The translations under genes were made by a program, and so were the position numbers. A stretch of DNA of 64,000 nucleotides, from assembly GCF_004342265.1 (NCBI RefSeq), contig NZ_SMCS01000008.1:124001-188000 (forward strand), in the 5' to 3' direction. Source of the stretch: Luteibacter rhizovicinus (lineage in GTDB: Bacteria > Pseudomonadota > Gammaproteobacteria > Xanthomonadales > Rhodanobacteraceae). Positions 25,387 to 35,003 of this stretch are shown here, piece by piece; positions within the stretch are counted from its first letter, which is position 1, and every line of letters starts with the position of its first letter. Below the pieces are notes generated by a model. That model was not told the origin of the DNA, did not search any database, and was given only the letters and a program-made list of their open reading frames with translations.

Positions 25387-27498
25387 TTGATCGCGCGCGT
25401 GCCGCCGTCTCCGTCCCTGTCCGGCGATTCCGGGCACGCACCGCTCACGTCGCTGGGCGGTGTCGGACCGGCGCTGGCGGAAACGCTCGGGCGACTTGGC
25501 CTGCGCGAGGTGCAGGACCTCTGGTTCCACCTGCCGCTGCGCTACGAGGACAAAACCCACGTGTTGCCCATCGCCGATCTACGCCCGGGCGATCGGGCGC
25601 AGGTCGAAGGGAGGGTTGAGGCGGTCGAGCGCGGGTTTCGTTATCGCCCGCAGCTGAAGGTCCTTATAAGCGACGACTCCGGGCGTTCGCTGCTGCTGCG
25701 GTTTTTTCATTTCCGCAAGGCGCAGATCGACCAGTTCGCCGTCGGTGCACGCATCCTCTGTTTCGGCGAAGTGCGTTATGGCGCGCAGGGGCTGGAGATC
25801 GTCCATCCGCAATATCAGCGCATCGAGGCGGACGAAGCGGTTGTCGTCGACGAACTGCTGACACCTATTTATCCGACGACCGAGGGGCTGGGTCCGAAAC
25901 GTCTGGCGGGCGTGATCGGCAAGGCGTTGAGCCGCCTGCCTCCAGACGATCGTCTGGAGCTTATTCCCGAGGATATCGGTCGTCCGCTCAACCTGGTCTC
26001 GTTGCGCGAAGCGCTGCTATACGTGCACAGGCCGCCGCCGGATACCAATCTGGGCCAGCTCGGCACCGGCCGTCATCCAGCACAGCAACGCCTGGCATTC
26101 GAAGAACTGCTGACCCAGCACCTCACGTTGCGGCGTATGCGTGCGGCCGTGAAGCGGCGTCGCGCACCCGCGCTCAAGAGTGCCGGAACGTTGCGCGATC
26201 GTCTTCTGGATGCGTTGCCGTTCGCGCTCACCGGCGCGCAGCATCGGGTCGCGAAAGAAGTCGCACGCGATCTTTCCCGCGCACATCCGATGCTTCGCCT
26301 CGTGCAAGGCGATGTGGGTAGCGGCAAGACGGTCGTCGCGGCACTGGCGGCGCTGGCGGCCGTCGAAAGCGGTTATCAGGTCGCCCTGATGGCACCGACC
26401 GAGCTGCTGGCCGAACAGCACCTGCGCAACTTTCGCGCGTGGCTGGAGCCGTTGGGTCTCGAGGTCGTCTGGCTGGCCGGTAAGGTGCAGGGCAGGGCGC
26501 GTAAAGCCGCGCTTGAACGCGCCAACGGTGGCGCGCACGTCGTTGTCGGTACGCATGCGTTGATGCAGGAAGGTGTCGCGTTCTCGAAGCTCGGACTCGT
26601 CATCGTCGACGAGCAGCATCGTTTCGGCGTGCACCAACGGCTGGCCCTGCGCGATAAAGGCGCGGAAGCCGATCTCGTGCCGCATCAACTCGTACTCACC
26701 GCCACGCCTATCCCGCGCACTCTGGCCATGAGCGCTTACGCCGACCTCGATGTTTCGTCCATCGACGAACTGCCTCCGGGGCGCACGCCCGTGCATACCA
26801 TCGCCCTGTCGAACAGCCGCCGCGGCGAAGTGATCGAACGTATCCATGCCGCGTGCGCCGAAGGGCGGCAGGTCTACTGGGTCTGTACCCTGATCGAGGA
26901 ATCCGAGCAGCTGAACGCGCAGGCGGCGGAAGTTGCGCATGCCGAACTCACGGCGGCGCTCCCGGACCTGGCGGTGGGACTTATCCATGGACGTCTGAAG
27001 CCCAGGGAAAAGCAGGCTGTCATGGATGCCTTCAAGGCGGGCGAACTGGCGGTACTGGTGGCTACCACGGTGATCGAGGTTGGCGTCGATGTACCCAACG
27101 CGAGCCTGATGGTGATCGAAAACAGCGAGCGCCTGGGTCTGGCGCAGCTGCATCAGTTGCGTGGCCGCGTCGGGCGCGGTGCCATCGCGTCTAACTGCGT
27201 GTTGCTGTATCAGGGGCCGTTGTCGCGGTTGGCGAAGGAGCGATTGCAGGTGATGCGCGAGACGAACGATGGGTTTCGTATCGCCGAGAAAGACCTCGAA
27301 CTGCGCGGTCCGGGCGAAGTGCTCGGCACGCGGCAGACGGGGCAATTGCAGTTCCGTATCGCCGACCTGACCCGCGATGCGCATCTGATGCCGGAAGTGC
27401 AGCGGGTGGCGGAGGCGATGATGAAAAATCATCCTGCGCGGTGTGAGCGGTTGATCGAGCGCTGGGTGGGGGATGCCGCGCGGTACGTCCATGCCTGA
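25387..27498 (+). CDS. recG: ATP-dependent DNA helicase RecG
   Basis: The product is about 703 residues from TTG 25387 (GTG 25399 is equally possible; neither has a strong ribosome site). RecG remodels stalled forks and Holliday junctions. The N-terminal wedge/OB domain is about 15-190. The helicase core has Walker A GDVGSGKT, VDEQHRFGVHQR (motif II), TATPIPRTLAMS (III), then TVIEVGVDVPNASLMVIEN and QLRGRVGRG (V-VI). The frame stays open far upstream into ridA, but those codons are the ridA coding strand in another phase. Confidence 0.95.
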   Translation: MIARVPPSPSLSGDSGHAPLTSLGGVGPALAETLGRLGLREVQDLWFHLPLRYEDKTHVLPIADLRPGDRAQVEGRVEAVERGFRYRPQLKVLISDDSGRSLLLRFFHFRKAQIDQFAVGARILCFGEVRYGAQGLEIVHPQYQRIEADEAVVVDELLTPIYPTTEGLGPKRLAGVIGKALSRLPPDDRLELIPEDIGRPLNLVSLREALLYVHRPPPDTNLGQLGTGRHPAQQRLAFEELLTQHLTLRRMRAAVKRRRAPALKSAGTLRDRLLDALPFALTGAQHRVAKEVARDLSRAHPMLRLVQGDVGSGKTVVAALAALAAVESGYQVALMAPTELLAEQHLRNFRAWLEPLGLEVVWLAGKVQGRARKAALERANGGAHVVVGTHALMQEGVAFSKLGLVIVDEQHRFGVHQRLALRDKGAEADLVPHQLVLTATPIPRTLAMSAYADLDVSSIDELPPGRTPVHTIALSNSRRGEVIERIHAACAEGRQVYWVCTLIEESEQLNAQAAEVAHAELTAALPDLAVGLIHGRLKPREKQAVMDAFKAGELAVLVATTVIEVGVDVPNASLMVIENSERLGLAQLHQLRGRVGRGAIASNCVLLYQGPLSRLAKERLQVMRETNDGFRIAEKDLELRGPGEVLGTRQTGQLQFRIADLTRDAHLMPEVQRVAEAMMKNHPARCERLIERWVGDAARYVHA

Positions 27499-27537
27499 CC
27501 GGCAACGGGAGTCGTTCGCGACGACTCCCTTACTCAG

Positions 27538-27868
27538 TCAGGCTTCGCTGCACATCAGGTAAAAGTCCTGTACGTCGAACTTGTCCTCTGGAAAGTACGG
27601 AGAGCGGTATCCGCTTTGGATATTCACGCTGACGCGGGTGCTATCGGTAGTCCGGAAGCAGTGTCGTTGACGCGATTCTTACGAACAGCCGATCGACCGT
27701 GGTCGGGACAGTGAACTCGAAGACATTCCCGTCGACCCTCTCCACATCGTCGAGATCGATTTTCGAAAGGGTGCAGGCAGGCGCCCGGGAATATACGTCC
27801 GGCGCGATTCGGATCGTGTACGTGACCAGGTGCCTGTAGCCGTCGTGTCTAACGCGGGGTCGCCCCAT
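27538..27868 (-). pseudogene. Hypothetical gene broken by a frameshift
   Basis: From ATG 27868 the minus strand encodes a 75-residue protein-like frame (TYTIRIAPDVYSRAP ... VPTTVDRLFVRIAS) that stops at 27641. Directly after, another phase continues convincingly as TDSTRVSVNIQSGYRSPYFP and EDKFDVQDFYLMCSEA to a stop at 27538-27540. A single-base change near 27,645-27,665 would join them into about 109 residues. No family is recognised. It overlaps the 3' end of the ELM1 gene by 20 bp. It is either a recent pseudogene or a sequencing error. Confidence 0.55.
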
Positions 27869-28826
27869 GTCGCGTCCGAAGGTTCGTTCGTACCGTTGCG
27901 GCGATAGCTTCGGTCTCTCTCAACGCCGGCTGGCTCGCCGGCGTAACAGCGCCCACGTCGTGCAGTCGTCCGCTTTCACGTAGCTCGCGGTGGAACCGCG
28001 CAATCCTGGAAGGCAGCGTCCCGTGGGTCATCGTATGCACCGGCCGCCCCGTCGCGCAGGCTTCCGACAGCATGTTCACCGAATCGGGCGTCACCAGAAA
28101 CCGGTCGGCCCAGCCGAGCACGCCCGGATAAGGATTCGGACCGTCGCCTTCGTTAGCCCAGATGAAGCCCGGCACTCCGTCGAGCGCTTCGCGCAATGCG
28201 GCGATGGCGTCGGGCGGCGTACGCCGCGATGCGACGGCCATGACGCTGCCACCATCGAGAATATGCCGTCTGGTGACGGCATCGACAAATCCGGCGATAG
28301 CAGGTCCGTCGAATGGCATGCCGCGACGGGGGCCTCCGAGGAGTACGGCCAGGCGCGGACCCTTGAGGTCGGTCAGGTAGGCGAACGCTTCGCGTCCGTC
28401 GTCGAGCCAGGCATCGTCGACCGGATTGAGCGATCCTATCGGCGTGAGTACGTTCGGCCCCTCGAGCCCGTCGTGGCGGGGGGCGACCACCATGTCCCAG
28501 TGCCTGGGCGAAATATGCGGATCGAGAATCTGGACGGCGAACGTTCGCCCCTCCGAGCGGGCGCGCAGGCGCCGGGTGAGCAAGGCCGAAGCCCGCCCGC
28601 AACCGATGACGATCGGTGGCCAGGGAGGGGAGAAGCCCGAGCCGTCGCGCCGGCAGGCAATGTCGACGCCGGGGAGCATGCGCGGGGCGAACCACGACCA
28701 GGGTGCCCGTAGGGTGACGATGAGTTCGCGCACAGGCATCTTCAGCGCTTCGGCCAGCGCCAGCGCCTGGCGCCGGTTACCCGCCGCACCGTCGGTGACC
28801 ACCCAGCATTCGCCCGGAATCGTCAC
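27849..28826 (-). CDS. ELM1-family (mitochondrial fission ELM1-like) protein
   Basis: The protein has 325 residues with a glycosyltransferase-like ELM1 domain: [20 protein letters not shown] at the N-terminus, [36 protein letters not shown], and the C-terminal [20 protein letters not shown] with RPVHTM. In bacteria this family is uncharacterised; the closing motif resembles the donor-binding region of GT-B enzymes. It is convergent with recG and divergent from the nitroreductase gene. An envelope role is plausible but not shown. Confidence 0.82.
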   Translation of the reverse strand: MTIPGECWVVTDGAAGNRRQALALAEALKMPVRELIVTLRAPWSWFAPRMLPGVDIACRRDGSGFSPPWPPIVIGCGRASALLTRRLRARSEGRTFAVQILDPHISPRHWDMVVAPRHDGLEGPNVLTPIGSLNPVDDAWLDDGREAFAYLTDLKGPRLAVLLGGPRRGMPFDGPAIAGFVDAVTRRHILDGGSVMAVASRRTPPDAIAALREALDGVPGFIWANEGDGPNPYPGVLGWADRFLVTPDSVNMLSEACATGRPVHTMTHGTLPSRIARFHRELRESGRLHDVGAVTPASQPALRETEAIAATVRTNLRTRHGATPR

Positions 28827-28971
28827 CCTCTGGGCCCCGCTCGCAGGGCGATTGTTATCGTATTTCGCACACTACGTTCCCTGGAGCCATGGTTCACGAT
28901 GGCATTGTCGCGCTTACACTGTCCGGATGCCGACTGGATCGGCAACGACAGACCAGACCCAAAGGATACCC

Positions 28972-29565
28972 ATGAGTGCTCCGCTGAACGATGCCGCCCT
29001 CGACCAGTTGTTCCTGGCCGCCCGCACCTATAACGCGTGGCTGCCGAAGGAAGTGACCGACGAGCAATTGCATCGTCTGTACGAACTGGCGAAATTCGGT
29101 CCGACCGCGGCCAACTCGTCGCCGATGCGCGTGGTGTTCGTGAAGTCGAAAGAAGCCAAGGCGAAGCTCGAGCCGGCACTTTCGGAGAGCAATAAGGCCA
29201 AGACGATGGTGGCCCCCGTCACGGCGATTGTCGCCACGGACTTCGAGTTCTACGAAAAGCTGCCGAAGCTGTTCCCGCACGCGGACGCTCGGAGCTGGTT
29301 CGTCGGCAACGACGCGTCGATCCAGTCCACCGGTTTCCGCAACGGCTCGCTGCAGGGCGCTTACCTGATCGTAGCGGCCCGTGCGCTCGGTCTGGACTGC
29401 GGTCCGATGTCCGGTTTCGACAATGAAACCGTGGACAAGGCGTTCTTCGCCGGCACCCAGATCAAGTCCAATTTCCTCGTTAATATCGGCTACGGCGACG
29501 CCAGTACGAATCTTTTCGGACGCCTTCCGCGTCTGGATTTCGACGAAGCCGTTACCATCGCCTGA
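28972..29565 (+). CDS. Nitroreductase-family malonic semialdehyde reductase (RutE-like)
   Basis: The 197-residue FMN-dependent nitroreductase-fold protein has [20 protein letters not shown] (FMN-binding segment), [20 protein letters not shown] and [19 protein letters not shown]. This subgroup is annotated as malonic semialdehyde reductase, yielding 3-hydroxypropionate in pyrimidine breakdown, but no rut genes lie nearby. The ATG at 28972 has AAAGGA about 6 nt upstream; a much longer upstream open frame is antisense to the ELM1 gene and is rejected. Confidence 0.88.
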   Translation: MSAPLNDAALDQLFLAARTYNAWLPKEVTDEQLHRLYELAKFGPTAANSSPMRVVFVKSKEAKAKLEPALSESNKAKTMVAPVTAIVATDFEFYEKLPKLFPHADARSWFVGNDASIQSTGFRNGSLQGAYLIVAARALGLDCGPMSGFDNETVDKAFFAGTQIKSNFLVNIGYGDASTNLFGRLPRLDFDEAVTIA

Positions 29566-29631
29566 TTCCAGGCGGGCGCCTCCCGGCATCCGCCCATCCC
29601 TGGCAGTACCCACCCGCAGCTGGAGAAAACC

Positions 29632-30234
29632 ATGCGCGCAATCCGTTACCTCGCTCTCGCCGGTCTGATCGCCGCCGGTTCGGCTCAGGCCGCTCCGGTT
29701 ACCTACACGCTCGACCCGGGCCACACGATGGTCCTGTTCAGCTGGAACCACTTCGGTTACTCAAACCCGACCGCCAATCTCGGTGGCGTCCAGGGCACGC
29801 TGGTTTATGACGCCGCCGCGCCGACCAAGTCGTCCGTTGAGGTCACCCTGCCGCTGACCAGCCTCGACACCCACGTGCCGGCCCTCGACGAGCACCTGAA
29901 GAAGCCGGACTTCTTAGACGCCGACAAGTACCCGACCGTTACCTTCAAGAGCACGAAGGTCGCGGCAGCCGGCAAAGACAAGCTGAACGTCACGGGCGAC
30001 CTGACGATCCACGGTGTCACCAAGCCGGTTGTCCTCGCCGTGACGGTGAACAAGGTCGGCGAACACCCGATGCTGAAGGCCCCGGCCGCCGGCTTCGACG
30101 CCACCGCCACCATCAAGCGTTCCGACTTCGGCGTCGGCGCTTATGTGCCGAACGTCTCCGACGACATCAAGATCCGCATCACGACCGAGGGTCTCGAGTC
30201 GGCAGCCTATAAGGCGAAGATGGGCGGTAAGTAA
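29632..30234 (+). CDS. YceI-family periplasmic protein
   Basis: The protein has 200 residues with signal peptide MRAIRYLALAGLIAAGSAQA and a YceI lipocalin-like barrel: YTLDPGHTMVLFSWNHFGYS, PLTSLDTHVPALDEHLKKPD, FLDADKYPTVTFKST, LTIHGVTKPVVLAVTV and FDATATIKRSDFGVGAYVP. The family binds isoprenoid-type lipids in the periplasm; the specific ligand is unknown. It is followed by a strong terminator. Confidence 0.94.
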   Translation: MRAIRYLALAGLIAAGSAQAAPVTYTLDPGHTMVLFSWNHFGYSNPTANLGGVQGTLVYDAAAPTKSSVEVTLPLTSLDTHVPALDEHLKKPDFLDADKYPTVTFKSTKVAAAGKDKLNVTGDLTIHGVTKPVVLAVTVNKVGEHPMLKAPAAGFDATATIKRSDFGVGAYVPNVSDDIKIRITTEGLESAAYKAKMGGK

Positions 30235-30265
30235 GTTTCAGGGGCTCCCGTAGCCTCAGCTTCAG

Positions 30266-30295
30266 CCCGCGCCGGCGACGGCGCGGGTTTTTTTT
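30266..30295 (+). terminator. Rho-independent terminator after the yceI-like gene
   Basis: A perfect 9-bp stem CCCGCGCCG / CGGCGCGGG with a GCGA loop is followed by eight T. Confidence 0.92.
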
Positions 30296-30369
30296 GCCTG
30301 CCCCGCAGGGCCATCCGGCCCTGCTAACATCTGCGCCCTGACCGAATCGCTTTCTTCGGAGCATTTTTC

Positions 30370-30576
30370 ATGACTACGACCGACGCGGCGCTGCCGCTGA
30401 AACTGGCAAACGCCGAAAATCGTTACGAAGTGACGCGCGCGGATCTGCCGTTGTCCTGCCCGATGCCGGGCATGCATCTGTGGAATTCACACCCGAAGGT
30501 GTATCTGCCTATCGAAGACGATGGCGGCGAGTCGGTTTGTTCCTATTGCGGTGCCCGCTACATCCTGCGTGACTGA
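30370..30576 (+). CDS. Small zinc-finger (zf-CHCC) protein
   Basis: This 68-residue protein ends in VCSYCGARYILRD, the Cys-x-x-Cys of the NDUFS6-like CHCC zinc finger, with Cys-Pro-Met-Pro and His (LSCPMPGMHLWNSHP) supplying the other ligands. It is typical of a small conserved proteobacterial protein with no set function, often found near LPS or fatty-acid genes. It precedes the GT4 gene on the same strand. Confidence 0.88.
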   Translation: MTTTDAALPLKLANAENRYEVTRADLPLSCPMPGMHLWNSHPKVYLPIEDDGGESVCSYCGARYILRD

Positions 30577-30638
30577 TTCGACGAAAGTCGGCACGTAACC
30601 TGCTTGCCGTTTCGGCAGACCATTCCGGATACCCCACC

Positions 30639-31769
30639 TTGGCCGCCGAAGTTACCCAAAGCCCGAAGGCGATGACGGTCGTTCAGCTGATCCCCGCGCT
30701 GCATGCCGGGGGAGCGGAACGCTCGACGCTGGAAATCGCCAGGGCGCTCGTCCAGGCGGGGCATCGCTCGGTCGTGGTGTCGGCTGGCGGACGGCTGGTC
30801 GACCAGCTCGAGGCGGAAGGCAGCCGGCACATCGCCTTGCCGATCGGCCGGAAGGCGTTCTCCACCCTGTTTACCGTCGGCAAGCTGCGCCGGGTTCTGC
30901 GCGAGCTGAAACCCGATGTCGTCCACGCGCGCTCGCGCCTGCCGGCGTGGATTGGCTGGTGGGCGATGCGCGGGGTGAAACCGCGTCCGCACTTCGTCAC
31001 CACCGTGCATGGACTCAACAGTCCGGGGCACTACAGTGCCGTATTGATGCGCGGCGAGCGGGTCATCGTGGTGTCGCAGACCCTGCGGGACTACGTGCTG
31101 CGGCATTACCCGAAACTGGATACGGCGCGTATCGCCGTCGTTCCGCGGGGCATCGACACCGAAGCCTTTCCCTATGGCTATCGTCCCGACGACAGCTGGC
31201 AGCAGGCCTTTTTCGAGCAGTATCCGCAACTGGCCGGCGCGCCGCTGCTGACGCTGCCCGGCCGTGGCACACGCCTGAAAGGGCATCGCGATGCCATCGA
31301 ACTCCTGGCCGACCTCGAACACCGTGCCATCGATGCGCGCCTGCTCCTGCTTGGGGCCGACGAGCCGGGGCGCGAGGCTTATATCGCGGAACTTCGCGAA
31401 CTGATCCACGAGCGCGGACTCGACGACAAGGTCGTCATCTCGCCGACCCGTTCGGACGTGCGCGACGTTTACGCCATGTCCGACCTGATCCTGCAACTGT
31501 CGATCCGGCCCGAGTCCTTCGGGCGGACGGTGGTCGAAGCCCTGGCGTTGTGCCGGCCGGTGATGGGCTATGCCCACGGCGGCGTCGGCGAGCTGCTGGC
31601 GGAGCTCTATCCGGCGGGCCGGGTGCCGTTGGGCGATCGCGAGAAACTGGTCGAGCGCGCGGCGGAACTGCTGCGCTTCGCGCCGCCGATCCCACCGCCG
31701 CGCAGCTATCGCCTGGTGGATATGCAAACGGCGACGCTGGCGTTGTATGCCGAGGTGGTTGGCTCGTAA
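30639..31769 (+). CDS. GT4-family glycosyltransferase (LPS-type)
   Basis: This 376-residue GT-B enzyme starts at TTG 30639 or ATG 30672 (MTVVQLIPALHAGGAERS). The N-terminal acceptor half carries the GGAERSTLEIARAL motif. The C-terminal half has LTLPGRGTRLKGHRDAIELL and the donor-binding RPESFGRTVVEALALCRPV with the conserved Glu pair. It begins a same-strand envelope-sugar cluster with an O-antigen ligase-like protein and a GT2 enzyme. Its sugar and acceptor cannot be told from sequence. Confidence 0.9.
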   Translation: MAAEVTQSPKAMTVVQLIPALHAGGAERSTLEIARALVQAGHRSVVVSAGGRLVDQLEAEGSRHIALPIGRKAFSTLFTVGKLRRVLRELKPDVVHARSRLPAWIGWWAMRGVKPRPHFVTTVHGLNSPGHYSAVLMRGERVIVVSQTLRDYVLRHYPKLDTARIAVVPRGIDTEAFPYGYRPDDSWQQAFFEQYPQLAGAPLLTLPGRGTRLKGHRDAIELLADLEHRAIDARLLLLGADEPGREAYIAELRELIHERGLDDKVVISPTRSDVRDVYAMSDLILQLSIRPESFGRTVVEALALCRPVMGYAHGGVGELLAELYPAGRVPLGDREKLVERAAELLRFAPPIPPPRSYRLVDMQTATLALYAEVVGS

Positions 31770-31790
31770 TCCCCGTCGATCAGGGCGGCT

Positions 31791-31931
31791 TCTGTGGGAG
31801 CGCGCCTGCGCGCGAAAGCCTATGGAACGGTGACGCTGTGCGAAGCTTTCGCAGCCGGGAGTATCGGCTTGCGTTGCGACCGGTCCGTTTCTTCGCTCCG
31901 TGGGCTTTCGCGCGCGGGCGCGCTCCCACTA
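31791..31931. repeat. Inverted REP pair (REPIN-like)
   Basis: TTCTGTGGGAGCGCGCCTGC with GCGCGAAAGCC (31791-31820) faces GGCTTTCGCGCGCGGGCGCG with CTCCCAC (about 31903-31929). The two arms bracket about 80 bp between the GT4 gene and the next promoter. Confidence 0.8.
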
Positions 31932-31967
31932 GAGAGCAAGCAGGGGGTCGCATCGCGGCAAGCACCC

Positions 31968-31973
31968 TATAAT
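31968..31973 (+). promoter_or_regulatory. -10 element upstream of the O-antigen ligase-like gene
   Basis: A consensus TATAAT lies 27 bp before the ATG at 32000, directly after the REP pair. Confidence 0.5.
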
Positions 31974-31999
31974 CGACCGCTCCTCACCCCGGTCATCCC

Positions 32000-33256
32000 A
32001 TGACGCTGAAAGCCGCGCTCCGTTCGCCCCTTCTGCCGATCTGGCTGGTGCCGGCGCTCCTGCCGTTCGGCCGTAGCGCCGAGCTGGGTGTGTTTCTTGC
32101 GCTGGTGGGCGCCGTCCTGCTGCTGGTGCGCGAGCCGCGTGCGTTGGAAACCCACGCCGGTGCCCGGCTATTCCTCTGGCTGTTCGGGGCATACGTTGTC
32201 GCCGCGCTTGTCTCGGCGGTCGATGCCGTGGCGCCGGGCCGTAGCTGGAGCACCGTGGCGGGCCTGCTGCGCTTTGCACCGCTAGGTATCTACACGTGTT
32301 TCGCGATGCGGCGACCGTCCAAAGTGCGGGCGCTGTATATCGCTACGGCCGCCGTGGTCGCGCTGTGGGTGCTCGACGCGTGGGTGCAGGCGTTGACGGG
32401 CTGGGGGCTGCGCGGTCTGTCGAATGCCGAGCGCCTGTCCGGGCTGTTCGGTGCCGATAACCTGAAGCTCGGTCCCGCGCTGGCGGCGTGCGCACCGTTC
32501 CTGTTGTGGGCCGCTCGCGAACGCTGGGGCTGGCGCGGTCTTGTCGTCGCTTACCTGTTGACCCTGGGACCGGTGTTGCTCGCCGGTTCGCGCGCCGCAT
32601 GGCTTTGTTACGGACTGGTCGGTCTCGCGTTCCTGTGGCGCGAAAGTCGTACGCCGTTACGTTTCCTGGTGTTCTGCGCCGGCGGCTTCGTGACCCTGCT
32701 TCTGGCTGGGACACTTGCCTGGCAGGTGTCGCCTCGCGTCCACGACCGCATCGAACGCACACTGGTGGTCGCGCAGGGCTCGACCGCGTCTCTCGATGCC
32801 GCGTTGACCGGGCGTCTCGATATCTGGCGAACCAGCCTGCGCATGTTCGCGGATCACCCCATCAACGGTGTCGGGGTTCGCTCGTTCCGCTACGCCTATC
32901 CGTCCTATACGACGGCGACCGATCATTTCGTCACGGCCGAAAAATGCAGCGAGGGCGAGGGCGCGTGTCACGCCCATCAGGTGATCCTCGAGGTAGCGAC
33001 GGAAACCGGCGTTATCGGTCTGGCGTGCTGGCTGGCCGGTGTCGTCATGGCATGGCGCGCGTGGCGGCGCGTTGGCTATGCCGGGCGTGAGCGCGCTTTC
33101 CCGGCAACCGTCGCGCTGGCATCCATCCTGTTCCCGCTCAATACGCACATGGCGTTTTATTCCGCGTGGTGGGGATTGCTGTTCTGGTGGTTGCTGGCGG
33201 TGTGGTGCGCGGCGCTCTATGCCGATGTACCGGATGCGGAGTCGGCGCATGCGTGA
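32000..33256 (+). CDS. O-antigen ligase/polymerase-family membrane protein
   Basis: The 418-residue protein has about ten to twelve transmembrane helices and the Wzy_C/WaaL signature: a large periplasmic loop with RLDIWRTSLRMFADHPINGV, YPSYTTATDHF and CHAHQVILEVATETGVIG (His conserved), plus GSRAAWLCYG earlier. Such proteins join O-antigen to lipid A-core or polymerise repeat units. It overlaps the GT2 gene by 8 bp. Whether it acts as ligase or polymerase cannot be decided by sequence. Confidence 0.88.
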   Translation: MTLKAALRSPLLPIWLVPALLPFGRSAELGVFLALVGAVLLLVREPRALETHAGARLFLWLFGAYVVAALVSAVDAVAPGRSWSTVAGLLRFAPLGIYTCFAMRRPSKVRALYIATAAVVALWVLDAWVQALTGWGLRGLSNAERLSGLFGADNLKLGPALAACAPFLLWAARERWGWRGLVVAYLLTLGPVLLAGSRAAWLCYGLVGLAFLWRESRTPLRFLVFCAGGFVTLLLAGTLAWQVSPRVHDRIERTLVVAQGSTASLDAALTGRLDIWRTSLRMFADHPINGVGVRSFRYAYPSYTTATDHFVTAEKCSEGEGACHAHQVILEVATETGVIGLACWLAGVVMAWRAWRRVGYAGRERAFPATVALASILFPLNTHMAFYSAWWGLLFWWLLAVWCAALYADVPDAESAHA

Positions 33257-33995
33257 GCCGCTGTCCGTTGTCGTGACCACGTTCGATAACGAGGACACGC
33301 TGGACGCGTGCCTTGCGTCGGTACGTTGGGCCGACGAGATCGTGGTCCTGGATTCGGGTTCTACCGACCGCACGCTCGCCATCGCCGATTCGTACGGTGC
33401 CAGGGTCCGGGCGCAGCCCTTCGCGGGATACAGCGCGCAGAAGCAGGCGGCTATCGATCTGGCGAGTCATCGCTGGGTGCTGTTGCTGGATTCGGACGAA
33501 GCGCTTCCCGCGGTTGCCGTCGAGGCGATCCAGCAGGCGTTGGCCGACCCTGCCGTGGCCGGGTTCGAGCTGTGGCGGCGCGAATGGGTTTTCTGGCGCT
33601 GGCAGGCCGGGCGGACACGCCTGAACCACTATGTGCGCCTGTTCGATCGTACCCGTGCGCGCATGAGTGGCCACGAAGTGCACGAAAGCGTCGTGGTCGA
33701 CGGACCCGTCGCGCAACTGGACGCCACCATCGATCATTACGGCGAACGCGATATCGCCGGCCGCGTCGAGAAAGCCAACCGCTACTCCACGTTGCAGGTC
33801 GATGACCGACACACCCGCGCGCCACGTTTCCTCAGGCTGCGCATGGTGCTTTATCCCGCCGTCGCGTTCATCCGTTACTACGTGCTGCGCGGTCACTATC
33901 GCGCAGGCTGGGCGGGCTTCGTCGCCGCCCGGGTGCATGCGTTCTACGCGTTCCTGAAGTACGCGAAGCTGTACGAGCGCCGGCGTCGCGGCTGA
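33249..33995 (+). CDS. GT2 LPS core glycosyltransferase (WaaE/KdtX-like)
   Basis: This 248-residue GT-A enzyme has SVVVTTFDNEDTLDACLASV, VVLDSGSTDRTLAIA (nucleotide-sugar binding), LLLDSDEALP (DxD-type metal site) and the family segment RREWVFWRWQAGRTRLNHYV. WaaE-type enzymes add a beta-1,4-linked sugar to the inner core. The ATG at 33249 overlaps the ligase-like gene, indicating coupling. A longer upstream frame lies inside the ligase gene and is rejected. Confidence 0.9.
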   Translation: MREPLSVVVTTFDNEDTLDACLASVRWADEIVVLDSGSTDRTLAIADSYGARVRAQPFAGYSAQKQAAIDLASHRWVLLLDSDEALPAVAVEAIQQALADPAVAGFELWRREWVFWRWQAGRTRLNHYVRLFDRTRARMSGHEVHESVVVDGPVAQLDATIDHYGERDIAGRVEKANRYSTLQVDDRHTRAPRFLRLRMVLYPAVAFIRYYVLRGHYRAGWAGFVAARVHAFYAFLKYAKLYERRRRG

Positions 33996-34928
33996 TCACG
34001 CCGCCATCGATATGTCGCGGACGGCATGCTGGAAAGCCATGGCCACCACGGTGCACGCCTGGCGACGCAATGCCTCTCGCTTGCGGAACGCGCTGCGATG
34101 TTTGCTTTCCACGTCGAGTTCCGAGCGCACCGGTTCGGAAGGCGGCAGGTCGAACAGGCCGTCGTCCGAAAGAATCCCGTCATTCTCGGACCAGAACCCG
34201 TCGTAGTCGGCCTTGATCTTGTTCGCGATGCCGGCGAACGGATGCACCGCGTTGCCCACGGCGCGAATGCGTTTGATGCCGAATCCTTCGGCGAGCGCAT
34301 AGATCAGCGACAGCAGCAGATTCTTCGGACGCAGGCCGTGGCACTGCTTCGTCAGATCGCGGATAACCTCGCGCCCCGCGCCCGCCGCCGCGCCCTGAAT
34401 GCATCCGATCAGCAGCGTGCTTCCGTCGTCCGCGATGGTCACGGTGGCGAAGGACAGCTGCAGGCCGTTTTCGTCGAACAGGTAAATGGATAGCTCGCCC
34501 TCGCGTCCACGCAGCGCGGGAGCCTTGAGTACGATCCGGAGCGCTCCGCCGTCGCGCAGGGCGATGGCGCCGATGTCCACGGTACGACGCAGATAAATGG
34601 CGTCGAACAGTTCCCGCGGAAAGTGCTGGGCGGCGAAGGCGTAGTGATCGCTCAGGATCGCCAGCCTGCGACGGGTGCGCAGGCTGCGGCTGATGAAGCG
34701 GTGCTGGTAGCGTTCGACCAGCGTCGGGTCCACGGCAACGACGCCGGCCATGCCGGGCGTCTCATCGAGGAAAGCCAGCCAGCGGCCATGGGGCTTCCAG
34801 GCACGCAGGCAACGGGCGGCATATTTGACAGCAGCTTCCGCGCCGCGCAGGCGGGTGCTGTGCCACTGGCTTCTGCCACGTAGCGAGCGGATGAAACGGG
34901 AGAGCGACGACATTGGAAGATCCGTCAA
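33996..34928 (-). CDS. DUF535 (VirK/YbjX family) protein
   Basis: The 310-residue protein belongs to the VirK/YbjX family: LVERYQHRFISRSLRTRRRL and AILSDHYAFAAQH, then LFDENGLQLSFATVTI, IGCIQGAAAGAG and the hallmark KNLLLSLIYALAEGFGIKRI, with VGNAVHP and the later DYDGFWSEN. The family is linked to LPS-modification and antimicrobial-peptide resistance phenotypes in enterobacteria; its biochemical role is unknown. It is convergent with the GT2 gene, with one stop directly abutting the other. Confidence 0.9.
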   Translation of the reverse strand: MTDLPMSSLSRFIRSLRGRSQWHSTRLRGAEAAVKYAARCLRAWKPHGRWLAFLDETPGMAGVVAVDPTLVERYQHRFISRSLRTRRRLAILSDHYAFAAQHFPRELFDAIYLRRTVDIGAIALRDGGALRIVLKAPALRGREGELSIYLFDENGLQLSFATVTIADDGSTLLIGCIQGAAAGAGREVIRDLTKQCHGLRPKNLLLSLIYALAEGFGIKRIRAVGNAVHPFAGIANKIKADYDGFWSENDGILSDDGLFDLPPSEPVRSELDVESKHRSAFRKREALRRQACTVVAMAFQHAVRDISMAA

Positions 34929-35003
34929 CCAAAGGGGGACATGAACGTTTTACGCGCCAAAGTTTTCATGAAACTTTCTTTAGAAAACTGTCGCGACACC
35001 GAT

